From assembly GCA_008690995.1 (NCBI GenBank), contig VRMN01000001.1, positions 4,712,001-4,776,000 of the forward strand: a stretch of 64,000 nt of DNA, read 5' to 3'. Within the stretch, counting starts at the first letter, position 1. Every line of letters starts with the position of its first letter. This stretch comes from Porphyridium purpureum (lineage: Eukaryota; Rhodophyta; Bangiophyceae; Porphyridiales; Porphyridiaceae). The notes beneath the pieces were generated by a model. The model did not search any database. It was not told the DNA's origin and saw only the letters and a list, made by a program, of their open reading frames with translations. The translations under genes were made by a program, and so were the position numbers. Positions 38,299 through 46,460 of this stretch are shown piece by piece.

Positions 38299-39462
38299 TT
38301 ATCCTGGACAAGATCTGCAGCTCTCCAGTCGGATTCGAAATTCCTCCACTTCGCGATCGAGTGCCGCGTGCTCCTCTGGCGTGATGTCGTCAAATCGTAT
38401 GTCATCCTCTATTTCCTGATCCATCTTGAGAAGACTTTCCAAAGCTGACTCAAGAAGCCCAGTTGCACCCGTCGCATCACAGTCGGCGCTGCTGTCAATG
38501 TCCTGGTCCTCTTCGTCCTCCGCAACATTTTTCGCAATATCTACAATGAGTCTCTCGCTTCTGTCGGCTGCGTAACCCCTCTCCGGAGCCGCCGTGGCCA
38601 GATTGGTGCCTGCACAAGACTTTTTTGTGTCTTTCTTCTTCCCATTCTTCGCGTGAATAATATGCTGGGCGCTTTCCGCAGAGCCAAGCTCGGTCTTATC
38701 ACCCTGGACCGCCGCCCGGTTTTCTTCCTGATGCCCATTAGACGACACACTTTTGGACTTGTTCTTTCTTTTCTTCGATTTGGTCTTGCGTTTCTCTTTA
38801 CCGCCTTGCGGTTTCTCACCGATGAAGGAGAGCAGATCATCAATACTGCGGTCGTCTTCCACCTGACCAGCTCCATTGCCGCGACGCAGAGACATACTGC
38901 CAGATCCCTTGCCTGAGAGATGACCGAGGCCGTCTCTTCTGTCTGCTAGCGAGAGACCCGTATCACAAATGTCTAAAGGCCCGTCTGGTCGGTTGTCGAG
39001 CTCGTCCAGCATACATAGCATTTTGCGGGCCGCGAGCTTGCGCTCGAGACGCCTGCGCAACTGACATCGTCTGCACATGGAACAAGACGAATCGCCGTCC
39101 CCGTGTGCCGAGTCGACATCGTCATCATCCATCAGTTCGTCGACGTCATGCTCATCCTCGTACACATCTTCGCCATACTCATCCACGTCGAGTGGAGGTA
39201 CCCCGGAGGATGCAAGATTTTTGCGTGCAGCGGCCGCCGCCGCGGCAACGTTGATGGAGTTCATCTCTGCCTTTGTCATGACGCACCAGTCCAGCGCAAA
39301 TGCGGACTGCAGCAGTTCCGGATTCCGAATGCACTCCAAGAACTCACTTTCCATGCTTCTCTCACCGGGAAACGCGCCCATCATCACATCGCCCGGGCCC
39401 CTCTCTGCACTTGGCACGCGCGAGAACGTTGTCCCACAACCCTTCCGCTCTTCCCGCTCCAT
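38299..39462 (-). CDS. Unrecognised acidic protein with small Cys cluster
   Basis: No family recognised in this 387-residue protein. It has an Asp-rich block followed by a CSMCRRC cluster and a highly basic helix (RRRLERKLAARK), a Lys-rich region (about residues 228-245) that looks like a nuclear signal, and acidic ends (DEEDQDID; DQEIEDDIRFDDITPEEH). The patterned acidic-basic layout fits a nuclear scaffold or chromatin/ribosome-biogenesis factor, but this is only composition. Codon use and reading frame are clean over the full length, which supports a real gene. Confidence 0.6.
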   Translation of the reverse strand: MEREERKGCGTTFSRVPSAERGPGDVMMGAFPGERSMESEFLECIRNPELLQSAFALDWCVMTKAEMNSINVAAAAAAARKNLASSGVPPLDVDEYGEDVYEDEHDVDELMDDDDVDSAHGDGDSSCSMCRRCQLRRRLERKLAARKMLCMLDELDNRPDGPLDICDTGLSLADRRDGLGHLSGKGSGSMSLRRGNGAGQVEDDRSIDDLLSFIGEKPQGGKEKRKTKSKKRKNKSKSVSSNGHQEENRAAVQGDKTELGSAESAQHIIHAKNGKKKDTKKSCAGTNLATAAPERGYAADRSERLIVDIAKNVAEDEEDQDIDSSADCDATGATGLLESALESLLKMDQEIEDDIRFDDITPEEHAALDREVEEFRIRLESCRSCPG

Positions 39463-40063
39463 CTCTGTGGAGCGCGTCCGCTACGTCTCACACTTCCTCA
39501 CAACCAGGCACAACCACACGCCGACGCGACGAGCGCTGAACTCACCGCTCTCATGCACACACCTGTCACACCGCTCTGCGCCGACGCCCACACGCACATG
39601 CACATGCACTCTGTTTATGGAGGCAACGCAATACTGCCGGTCCTCTCCGACTGCGTACACCGGCACCGCCCCTCTCTCTATCTCTCGCGCTCTCTTTCTC
39701 CTTCCCTCGTTGGTACCGTCTTTGTTCCCCAGACCTTTCCTTCTCTCGCAGGCCCACGCGCCTTGTTGAGCACGAGTTGTGCAAAAACAAACAAACCACA
39801 ACAAATCACATGTCGCGCTTCGCAGTTTCTTCTATAAAAGGAGCACGGGCTCCTATTGAAACGCGCGATCTTGCTCACGCTCCAAAAAATAACGTGTTGT
39901 TTAACGTTATTTTTAACGGTGTACCCAAGCGGTTTGAAGTTGTGTGCGGTGTGAGACGGAGAGCAGGGCGTGGGAATGTCAGGAGCTACAGGTTGGTGAG
40001 AGAGTGTTTGCTGCTGCTGCTGTGTGTGTGTGTGTGTGGGTGGAGGAAGGAGGAAGAGCCACG
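39463..40063. promoter_or_regulatory. Divergent promoter with TATA box and inverted repeat
   Basis: TATAAAAG at 39833-39840 faces the VAP gene, 224 bp before its ATG. AATAACGT (39888-39895) and ACGTTATT (39904-39911) form an 8-bp inverted repeat downstream of it. A short GT microsatellite lies at 40021-40037. No gene seen. Confidence 0.45.
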
Positions 40064-40933
40064 ATGGATGCGTACTTGGCAGTGAACCCGAGCGAGTTCA
40101 ACTTTGTCGTCGGGGCCAGCGCCCTGGCGGTCGTCAAGTTGTCGTTGATGAACGTGCACGCGTCAGCACCGGTCGTGTTCAAGTTGAAGACAACCAACCC
40201 AACACGGTATTACACGAGCCCGACAGCGGGCGTCGTCGCTCCGGGGCAGGAAGTGGTCGTGGACCTTGCGCTAGAAGTGGAGCCGGGTGAGGATCTCTCC
40301 GATCGCGCAAAGACAAAGAATGATAAGTTCTTGCTCCAGGTGGTGCCGGTCGAACCGGGAGAGGAGCCCGCGCTCGGCGCCGATCCCGCCGCGTTTTTCA
40401 AGGATATGAGTCCGGAGAAGGAGGCGAAGATGGCCGTTCAGAAGTTTAAATGCACGGTTGTTGTGCAGGAGCCTACGGCGCCACAGGTCGGCACGGCGGC
40501 GCGCTTGGAAGCCGCTGTAGATGCCGTGTCGTCACTCGCGGTTGCCACACCTATTTCCTCGCTCAGCACGGCGGCTAGTCCGCAGACTGGAACGGCGGCG
40601 ACGCAGAACAACAAAGTAGGCCCTTCAGGATCGAGGCAGACCGCTGATGCTGTTTCAAAGGCCGGCAAGAGTTCAAGCGGTTTGGCAGGTCTCAAAGCAC
40701 GCCTTGCACAAGAAGAGAAGGAACTTCAACATTTGCAGACGCGGCTCTTTGCGGAGCAAAAGCGCGACGAAGTTGGAGCTCTTCACCGCGTCAGCTTCAA
40801 CGGCATTCCGATAGGCAGTAACACACGATGGCACGAGACTCTGAGCGGAATCCCGCTCGTTCATGTGATTGTGATGTGCGCGGTAGCATTTCTCTCGATG
40901 GGGTTGTTTTTGAGACGCAGCGACGACTTTTAG
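40064..40933 (+). CDS. VAP: VAMP-associated protein (VAP), ER tail-anchored
   Basis: A 289-residue VAP-type protein: an N-terminal MSP domain (about residues 5-130, starting LAVNPSEFNFVVG and including VVFKLKTTNPTRYYTSPTAG), a variable Ala/Ser/Thr linker, a coiled coil (KARLAQEEKELQHLQTRLFA, about 207-232) and a C-terminal membrane anchor (LVHVIVMCAVAFLSMGLFL, about 265-284) with basic residues after it. VAPs sit in the ER and recruit FFAT-motif proteins to membrane contact sites. ATG at 40064 starts the domain directly; the longer frame upstream is leader. The C-terminal third of this window also encodes a bridge-like lipid transfer protein, another contact-site factor, but they are not neighbours. 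Confidence 0.92.
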   Translation: MDAYLAVNPSEFNFVVGASALAVVKLSLMNVHASAPVVFKLKTTNPTRYYTSPTAGVVAPGQEVVVDLALEVEPGEDLSDRAKTKNDKFLLQVVPVEPGEEPALGADPAAFFKDMSPEKEAKMAVQKFKCTVVVQEPTAPQVGTAARLEAAVDAVSSLAVATPISSLSTAASPQTGTAATQNNKVGPSGSRQTADAVSKAGKSSSGLAGLKARLAQEEKELQHLQTRLFAEQKRDEVGALHRVSFNGIPIGSNTRWHETLSGIPLVHVIVMCAVAFLSMGLFLRRSDDF

Positions 40934-41240
40934 CAACCTGTTGGTACACATATTTATTCAGAGGTCGTGCACAGCGTGGCATATCCTTTTCGGTTGGATG
41001 CAAAACCTGTGCAGTGCGTCGACACACATGGCTGATCAAAGGAACCAACACGCACTTGACGAGCCCTCAAAAGAAAAAAATTGATTTGGGTTTCTGTTCC
41101 TGGCTATTTCCACGCCGATGGTGAACGGTACCTCGGGCCTTTGCTAGCCCGCTTTTCCCCAGGCATTCCTCTCCTCGACGGGTGGCGCACAAAGTTAGAC
41201 TTAGACTTAGTTTACACGTTCCGTTCCGACACTCCGGTCT
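40934..41240. other. Convergent 3' spacer
   Basis: 307 bp with no gene. A short TTAGAC direct repeat occurs near 41193-41207. Nothing else notable. Confidence 0.5.
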
Positions 41241-42509
41241 TCAATACACAAAGGGGAACAAAACACGCAGCAGATCTGTGCTGCTCACCGCACCGATAGG
41301 GATCCCATGCGGATCCAAAACCCAGAGCACGCTCGCCTTGTTCTTTTCCATGCTCGACATGCTCGCAAATATACTTTGCTTCAAGGCGATCGTGGTGAAC
41401 ATGGGCTCCTCGTAGAACTCTGGGTCCACTGCGTTGTCGTCAGTATGGCGACGGCTCTTTTCTTCTTGCGTGCGTTTCGTGGCGTACACTTGTTGTAGCG
41501 TCCATTCGATCTTGCGGTGAAACGCGTTGCGCTTGCGCGTCGCGTACGCAAATTTGACGTCACTCATGGTTAGCGTAGAGACAAGCCGCGAGGTCGCTGG
41601 GTCAACGACGGCAAGGGCAGAGAGCTTGAGCTCGTACATGAGTTCGAGCGCGTTCACAAGAGGCTCATCTGACTTGACACCGGCCACAGCCTTGGCATGC
41701 AGTCCCACAGACTCAAGTGAGCGGCTCAAACACGCTTCAAGCTGACTCGAGGCGAACTCCTTTTGGCTGGCCACTTGCAGGAAGAAGCGAATGGTGTCTG
41801 TCTGGGACACAGTGGCAACGATGCTAACCTGCTCGGTCACCGGGTCGATCTGCGCAATTGAGACGCGATGCACGCCTAGCGTGCAGTAGTCAACCAACTT
41901 GTCCATCGTGTCATCCATCCACAAAATGACGGGCCGGCTAAGCTCAGAGTGGTCATTTTCATGGTTATGCACGTGTGTCACGTACTGACCGACGGTCGTT
42001 GGCATCGACAAGTCTGGCTGGTGGGCGTGAGCTCTGCTCCTGTGGTCATTGAGCAAAGCCTTAATGTCTAGATGCTGGTCTTCCTCCGTCGACGCGCTCC
42101 TCGTGTGCGGCATCGATCTGAACTTTGCCTCGTCATGCGCGTCAGCCCCATTTGTCTGCGCCAACGCTTTCGATGAGCTGGTGAGATCCTGCACGCTGTG
42201 GACGCGCGGAAGTGCCTCCAGGGTGTAAAACACGAGCGTGCGGTAGCTGAAGACGCCAATAAACTGCGCCAATCCGCGGTCACTCTTGGACGAGTCGCGC
42301 ACCACGAGCGAGCGCACCCTAGCCTCAATGAGCCGCTCGCACGCCTTCTCCAGCAGGGTATCTGCGTCGAGCACGATGGGGACGCGCTCCGGCGCGCGCG
42401 CGCGGTCGCGCCGGAGCGTGTCCAGCGCGTCGCGCACGCGGAACGCGCGCCAAAAGCTGCGCAGGAAGTGCGCGTCCTCTGCGCTCCACCCGCCTGAGCG
42501 CTGCGACAT
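41241..42509 (-). CDS. Four-CBS-domain protein, SNF4/AMPK-gamma-like
   Basis: A 422-residue soluble protein with four CBS motifs in two Bateman pairs: one near the N-terminus (IVLDADTLLEKACERLIEAR, ending in FSYRTLVFYTLEAL), one around residues 190-260 (VILWMDDTMDKLVDYCTLGV), one around 280-335 (SALAVVDPATSRLVSTLTMS) and a C-terminal one (AVSSTDLLRVLFP). Such quartets bind adenine nucleotides and, in AMPK gamma/SNF4, sense energy state for an SNF1 kinase. It resembles plant SNF4-like CBS proteins more than metazoan gamma. Start at ATG 42509 (MSQRSGGWS); upstream frame encodes a CA-repeat-derived Cys/Val run and is rejected. Confidence 0.82.
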   Translation of the reverse strand: MSQRSGGWSAEDAHFLRSFWRAFRVRDALDTLRRDRARAPERVPIVLDADTLLEKACERLIEARVRSLVVRDSSKSDRGLAQFIGVFSYRTLVFYTLEALPRVHSVQDLTSSSKALAQTNGADAHDEAKFRSMPHTRSASTEEDQHLDIKALLNDHRSRAHAHQPDLSMPTTVGQYVTHVHNHENDHSELSRPVILWMDDTMDKLVDYCTLGVHRVSIAQIDPVTEQVSIVATVSQTDTIRFFLQVASQKEFASSQLEACLSRSLESVGLHAKAVAGVKSDEPLVNALELMYELKLSALAVVDPATSRLVSTLTMSDVKFAYATRKRNAFHRKIEWTLQQVYATKRTQEEKSRRHTDDNAVDPEFYEEPMFTTIALKQSIFASMSSMEKNKASVLWVLDPHGIPIGAVSSTDLLRVLFPFVY

Positions 42510-42972
42510 GTCGGCACGCACGCCGAGTCCCTCGTCTTCTGCGTCCTTGTCTCCCCCCCTTCTCCCACCACACACACACACACATGCATTCACGCACGCT
42601 CTCACGCACGTCGCTGCTCCTCCCCCGACGCCTCACTATCCGCAAGACTTGCGCCATCGAATCCAACCTTTTTTCCCGCTGTACCGTGCCGGTTCCCCTG
42701 TTCCCCTTACTCCGTCCTTTCCGAACACGTCATGGTCACGCCCACCCAAATAATAAAACAAGCGCGTTTTATCAGACCAACAGTACACCCCGGCCGAGTC
42801 CGAACTTTGGAGTCGACGTTCCGAAGCTTCGCCGGATTTCGGTCACTGTGCGGCGAAAGGCGCCAGAAGTGGATGCCGGTTTCTTTTCATTCGGCTATCC
42901 CGTGGCTCTATCCTGGCAGAGGCGCGCGCGCGTGCGCGTGTGTGTGTGTGTGTGTGTTGGTCCGTGGACCAC
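42510..42972. promoter_or_regulatory. Upstream region of CBS gene with GCTGTAC and microsatellites
   Basis: GCTGTAC at 42678-42684, 169 bp upstream of the CBS ATG. A CA run lies at 42573-42585 and a GT run at 42937-42957. No gene seen. Confidence 0.4.
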
Positions 42973-44013
42973 TCATAGGCACATGAAAGATGTGGCCAGA
43001 GGCAGGCGTGAGGGCGCAGGCGAGTGCGTTGTGAAAGGAAGAGTGGGGACAGCGCGCGCGGACGCCTTGGCGCGGCGGCTGCTGCGGCGGCGCTTGACGA
43101 GCACGGGCTCGAGGGTCTTTTTCACCGCCTCGTATGCACCGAAGAAGATGGCGCCGCCGAGCGAGATCCATAGCACGCGCGGCACAATGCCCTGGAATAA
43201 CGCCTGCGGGCCTTCCTCGGCAACAATGACACGGAAGCCTTGCATGACGGACGACGCCTCTCCGGTCATAATCCGGGTCTTCACGACGTCAAACGGTGTG
43301 GTGGCGGCCGCGGAGATGGCGCCAGCGCACGAGCCGCACAGCGACGACTCCCACGTCTTGAGCGCACGCTTATTTCCGCGCCGCGCTAGGTACGCGCTCC
43401 GCTGTCGCTTGAGCGCCTCGTAGATCGGAAACTGCATCATGTCAAACGGAAGCTCCCGAGCGACCAAAGACAGGTAGCCCGTGTACAGTCCGCCGATGCC
43501 CTGCTCAGCGAGCACACCGCGGACTGCGTCGCGCCCCGAGCTGTACAGCCCCGCCTGCACCAATTGCTTGACCGTTTCGAACGGTGTGCGCACGACGCAA
43601 GAACTTAGATCACCCCCAATGGCACCAATCACACTCGCCACATTGGCCCAGTCACCCTGAGGGAACAGCTTACCTAGCACATCGCTAGCGCACCTCTTCG
43701 AGATATCGTACGCGCCGAAAAATACCGCGCCACCAGGCGCAGACGCAATAAGCGCCGGCTTGATCCCCGCATACACACCCTTGAAGAGTTCGGCCGGCGG
43801 CGTCCTTGTCTGCAGTCGCGTTTTAATCGTATCGAGTGGAAATAGCGACATGTCCACTGCGATCCCCGCTGCCGCGCCAGACACCAAGCTTTGCCAAAAC
43901 GATTCGGACGCGCCGAGCTCCGTTGCCTCCAAAGCCTCGGCAGCCTCCGCCGATTTCACGCTTCCATCCTTCTCGCGCTTCGAAGCGCGTGCACAGAGCA
44001 CCACCTTTCCCAT
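42973..44013 (-). CDS. SAMC: S-adenosylmethionine carrier (mitochondrial carrier family)
   Basis: A 346-residue carrier with three repeats. The signatures are FPLDTIKTRLQ, RTPFETVKQLVQAG (in place of the usual PX[DE]XX[KR] block of repeat two) and TPFDVVKTRIM. The segments ALIASAPGGAVFFGAYD, RELPFDMMQFPIYE and GIVPRVLWISLGGAIFFGAYE match plant SAMC and human SLC25A26 closely. It exchanges SAM for S-adenosylhomocysteine across the mitochondrial inner membrane or plastid envelope; plant homologues do either, and the N-terminal extension does not settle which. ATG at 44013 gives MGKVVLCARASKREK; another ATG exists at 44040. The C-terminus has a long basic/Arg-rich tail. Confidence 0.88.
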   Translation of the reverse strand: MGKVVLCARASKREKDGSVKSAEAAEALEATELGASESFWQSLVSGAAAGIAVDMSLFPLDTIKTRLQTRTPPAELFKGVYAGIKPALIASAPGGAVFFGAYDISKRCASDVLGKLFPQGDWANVASVIGAIGGDLSSCVVRTPFETVKQLVQAGLYSSGRDAVRGVLAEQGIGGLYTGYLSLVARELPFDMMQFPIYEALKRQRSAYLARRGNKRALKTWESSLCGSCAGAISAAATTPFDVVKTRIMTGEASSVMQGFRVIVAEEGPQALFQGIVPRVLWISLGGAIFFGAYEAVKKTLEPVLVKRRRSSRRAKASARAVPTLPFTTHSPAPSRLPLATSFMCL

Positions 44014-44276
44014 TCTGTCTTGAACTAAACAGATCGTCACACCCGCTCAAGCAACTTAAATCGCTGCTTCCCTTCGCGGTCTTCCGATCACCGCCTGCTC
44101 AATCTCTGGTAGACTGTGTGATGCACAAAATAGCGATTTGCCTTGAAGTCACGCCGACGGATCAGTCGGGGCTGCTGTTGGTGACAGGTCCGCCCGGGGT
44201 TTCTGAAGGAGAGCAGGGCTGCGGTGCGATTGCTTGGCTGCATAGAGGAAACTTCCGGAATATGTGTTTATGTGAG

Positions 44277-44909
44277 CTAACGCAAATCCGAATCCGACAC
44301 TTTCGCGGACTCGGGGTCTGGCGTGCCGAGAGTGCCCTTCTGCACTTCTGAAATCACGGTCTTGGGCGCAGTTTTACAGTGCCGCCGGTCGAGGTTCTTC
44401 TGCCGTATCTCATGCTCGTGGAGCCTGTCCAGGACGTCTTGCGGAACGCTGAGCCCTTGCAGCTGAGCGTTCTTTACAAGTTGTGTCTGCTGCGCGAAGC
44501 GCAGATAGCGGGGCTTCAGAATCAAATCGATTTGCTCGGGAGGCAGCTCGCTAATCATCTTCAACGCGCCCAGTACCTCTGTGCCATCGCGATACCACTG
44601 AACAAACAAATCGTCGGCTTCCTCTTGCGCGGGACTTTTTCTGCGCGCTTTACTGTTCCAGCCTGCCTGTATGCCTGCATTGTGTGTGAAGGCGTGACCA
44701 GCACCTCCACCCGACCCCGATTCTGCTCCCATCTGCGAATCTGACTCTGCTGCCAGAATCACCTTTGCCTGCCACGCTCGAAACCGAAACGCGTCCTCCA
44801 CATTACTCTTCATCTTGATCGCCACAAACCTTGGGAACACGCGCACCACGCGCAGGAATTCGCGGTACAAGACGCGCGTCTGCTGCGCCGCAGACAATGC
44901 CCTCGCCAT
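44277..44909 (-). CDS. LYR-motif protein (complex I/III or Fe-S assembly accessory type)
   Basis: A 210-residue protein starting MARALSAAQQTRVLYREFLR. The LYR tripeptide at residues 14-16 is followed by a conserved Phe in RVFPRF, the hallmark of LYRM proteins, which bind mitochondrial acyl carrier protein and help assemble respiratory complexes or Fe-S clusters. The family is usually 80-130 residues; this one has a Gly/Ser-rich insertion (about residues 60-80) and a long helical C-terminus. Which LYRM subgroup it belongs to is unclear. ATG at 44909 begins the domain. It is divergent from the phycobilisome linker gene across 425 bp. Confidence 0.75.
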   Translation of the reverse strand: MARALSAAQQTRVLYREFLRVVRVFPRFVAIKMKSNVEDAFRFRAWQAKVILAAESDSQMGAESGSGGGAGHAFTHNAGIQAGWNSKARRKSPAQEEADDLFVQWYRDGTEVLGALKMISELPPEQIDLILKPRYLRFAQQTQLVKNAQLQGLSVPQDVLDRLHEHEIRQKNLDRRHCKTAPKTVISEVQKGTLGTPDPESAKVSDSDLR

Positions 44910-45034
44910 CACGCACCACCCCCGCCTCCGCACATCCAGCGCCAGCGCACGTCGTCGCAAGCAAGCAAACACACCCAAGCACACCCCGCCGCGCCCCCCT
45001 CAAACCAACTTGCGTGCGTACACTCCCGACCTCT

Positions 45035-45068
45035 GCTGTACCTCTTCCCAACTGTACGCTGGCTGTAC
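45035..45068. promoter_or_regulatory. Triple [AG]CTGTAC cluster in LYR/linker divergent promoter
   Basis: GCTGTAC at 45035, ACTGTAC at 45051 and GCTGTAC at 45062, all in the same orientation, 126-160 bp upstream of the LYR ATG and 267-300 bp upstream of the linker ATG. Confidence 0.55.
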
Positions 45069-45141
45069 CTTTCCACTGAACACTGCGCGCGCATCTCCGC
45101 ACTGCGCCCGCTCGAGATCCTCGAGGTTGTGTGCATCTTCA

Positions 45142-45147
45142 TATAAA
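45142..45147 (+). promoter_or_regulatory. TATA box of phycobilisome linker gene
   Basis: TATAAA, 193 bp before the linker ATG. A TATA box fits the very high expression of phycobilisome genes. It lies on the linker side of the CTGTAC cluster. Confidence 0.55.
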
Positions 45148-45334
45148 CGAGCGCAGATTTAATACGAAGCTGTGGACGCACGCGTTTCGGATTTCCCAGA
45201 AACGGGGCCGGACATGGTGCAGGAGCATGAGTTGGAGGGACTAGGCGCTGCGAGGAGCGACAAGGTTTAGTGGCCGAAGTGGAGAGCAAGCGAGCGCGTG
45301 TGTGTGTTTGAGCGTGGGCAGGACGCGAGCAAAG

Positions 45335-46246
45335 ATGGAGGCAGTTGGGTTTGTGCACGTGGGAGCGTGGCGCGTGGGATCGTCGTCTGCGGCGGCGGCG
45401 GCGGCGGGAGTGGCCGGCAAGCGCTGCGGTGCCTTGCCAGTCTCGTTCGGCGCGCATGCGCCGCGTCGCGCGGCCTCTGCGTCGCAAGTGAAGATGATGG
45501 CCTTCTCGAGCATCCAGAATGTGCTCACAGATGCACCGTTGGGCACACCGTCTGCGATGGGGTTCTTGGATGAGCGTACCGAAAAGCCGTTGATGGGGCC
45601 CAGCGAGATGGACGAGCTCGTGTACGCAGTGTACAAGCAGGTGTTCGGAAACGCTCACATCATGGAGAGCGAGCGTGCCGAGCTGCGTGATGCAGAGTCG
45701 CTGTTCAGGTACCTGCGCGACGTGCGCGAGTTTGTGCGCGCGCTGGCAAAGTCGAACGCGTACACGTCCAGGTTTCTGCAGGGCAACCAGCAGTACAGAT
45801 TTTTCGAGCTCAACTTCAAGCACCTGCTGGGCCGCGGACCGCGCTCGCTGGAAGAGATGGCGTCGCACTCTGCGCTGTATGCGGAAGGTGGCTTCGAGGC
45901 GGTGATCGATGCCATCCTGGACAGCGACGAGTACGCGCAGGAGTTTGGCTCGACCGTTGTTCCGTACTGCAGATTCAAGGGCGAGTACCCGACAAACGAA
46001 GAGTTCAACCGCATGCTCGTGCTCAAGGGTGCGAACTCAACTTCTGACAAGGCGGGCAAGGGCCGTTCCAAGCTCTGCTACTCTATTGCCGCGGGATGCA
46101 GCCAAAATTGGCTCTCCATGAGCAAGGCGCTTCCGTTTGGCACCGAAAAGGGAACTGGATTCAACCTCATCTCCAGCTCGCGAAACCCGGCCGCACGGCC
46201 GCGCATCGGAACCAAAATTCCGGGCGGTGTTGTCTTCAGCTCCTAG
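45335..46246 (+). CDS. Phycobilisome rod linker polypeptide, plastid-targeted
   Basis: A 303-residue nuclear-encoded linker that organises phycobiliprotein rods on the thylakoid surface. One phycobilisome linker domain (pfam00427 type) spans about residues 85-215: ELVYAVYKQVFGNAHI, LRDVREFVRALAKSNAYTSR, NFKHLLGRGPRSLEEM and ILDSDEYAQEFG. Residues 1-50 form a transit peptide (MEAVGFVHVGAW, then Ala/Gly/Arg-rich). No CpcD-like (pfam01383) domain follows; the C-terminal ~90 residues are basic, Ser/Asn-rich and end KIPGGVVFSS. It is probably a phycoerythrin- or phycocyanin-associated rod linker; subtype not decidable here. This gene is the best single clue to a red algal source. Confidence 0.95.
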   Translation: MEAVGFVHVGAWRVGSSSAAAAAAGVAGKRCGALPVSFGAHAPRRAASASQVKMMAFSSIQNVLTDAPLGTPSAMGFLDERTEKPLMGPSEMDELVYAVYKQVFGNAHIMESERAELRDAESLFRYLRDVREFVRALAKSNAYTSRFLQGNQQYRFFELNFKHLLGRGPRSLEEMASHSALYAEGGFEAVIDAILDSDEYAQEFGSTVVPYCRFKGEYPTNEEFNRMLVLKGANSTSDKAGKGRSKLCYSIAAGCSQNWLSMSKALPFGTEKGTGFNLISSSRNPAARPRIGTKIPGGVVFSS

Positions 46247-46460
46247 GCGGATGTGCATGTAACTCTCACGGAAGCATTCTCGGCTGGTTTCGATGACCGC
46301 CAAGCTGCGTTCGCCTCGCAGTTGTGCGCATGACGCGCAGATGCCCAACTGAACCATTCAGATAAAGCACAAAAATAGTTCTCGGCTGCAAACGCGCCGA
46401 ATGTCTCTCGGCATTTTTTATGACAAGTTTTCCGGAACCCGCGACTCTTTACTTTGGCTT

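Noticed and set aside
42937-42957. GT run as a possible Z-DNA or regulatory element
   Set aside because: Ordinary microsatellite beyond the 3' end of the carrier gene; no further evidence.
45302-46071. Minus-strand and second-frame open frames opposite the phycobilisome linker
   Set aside because: Shadows of the linker gene, whose own frame has a complete family domain.
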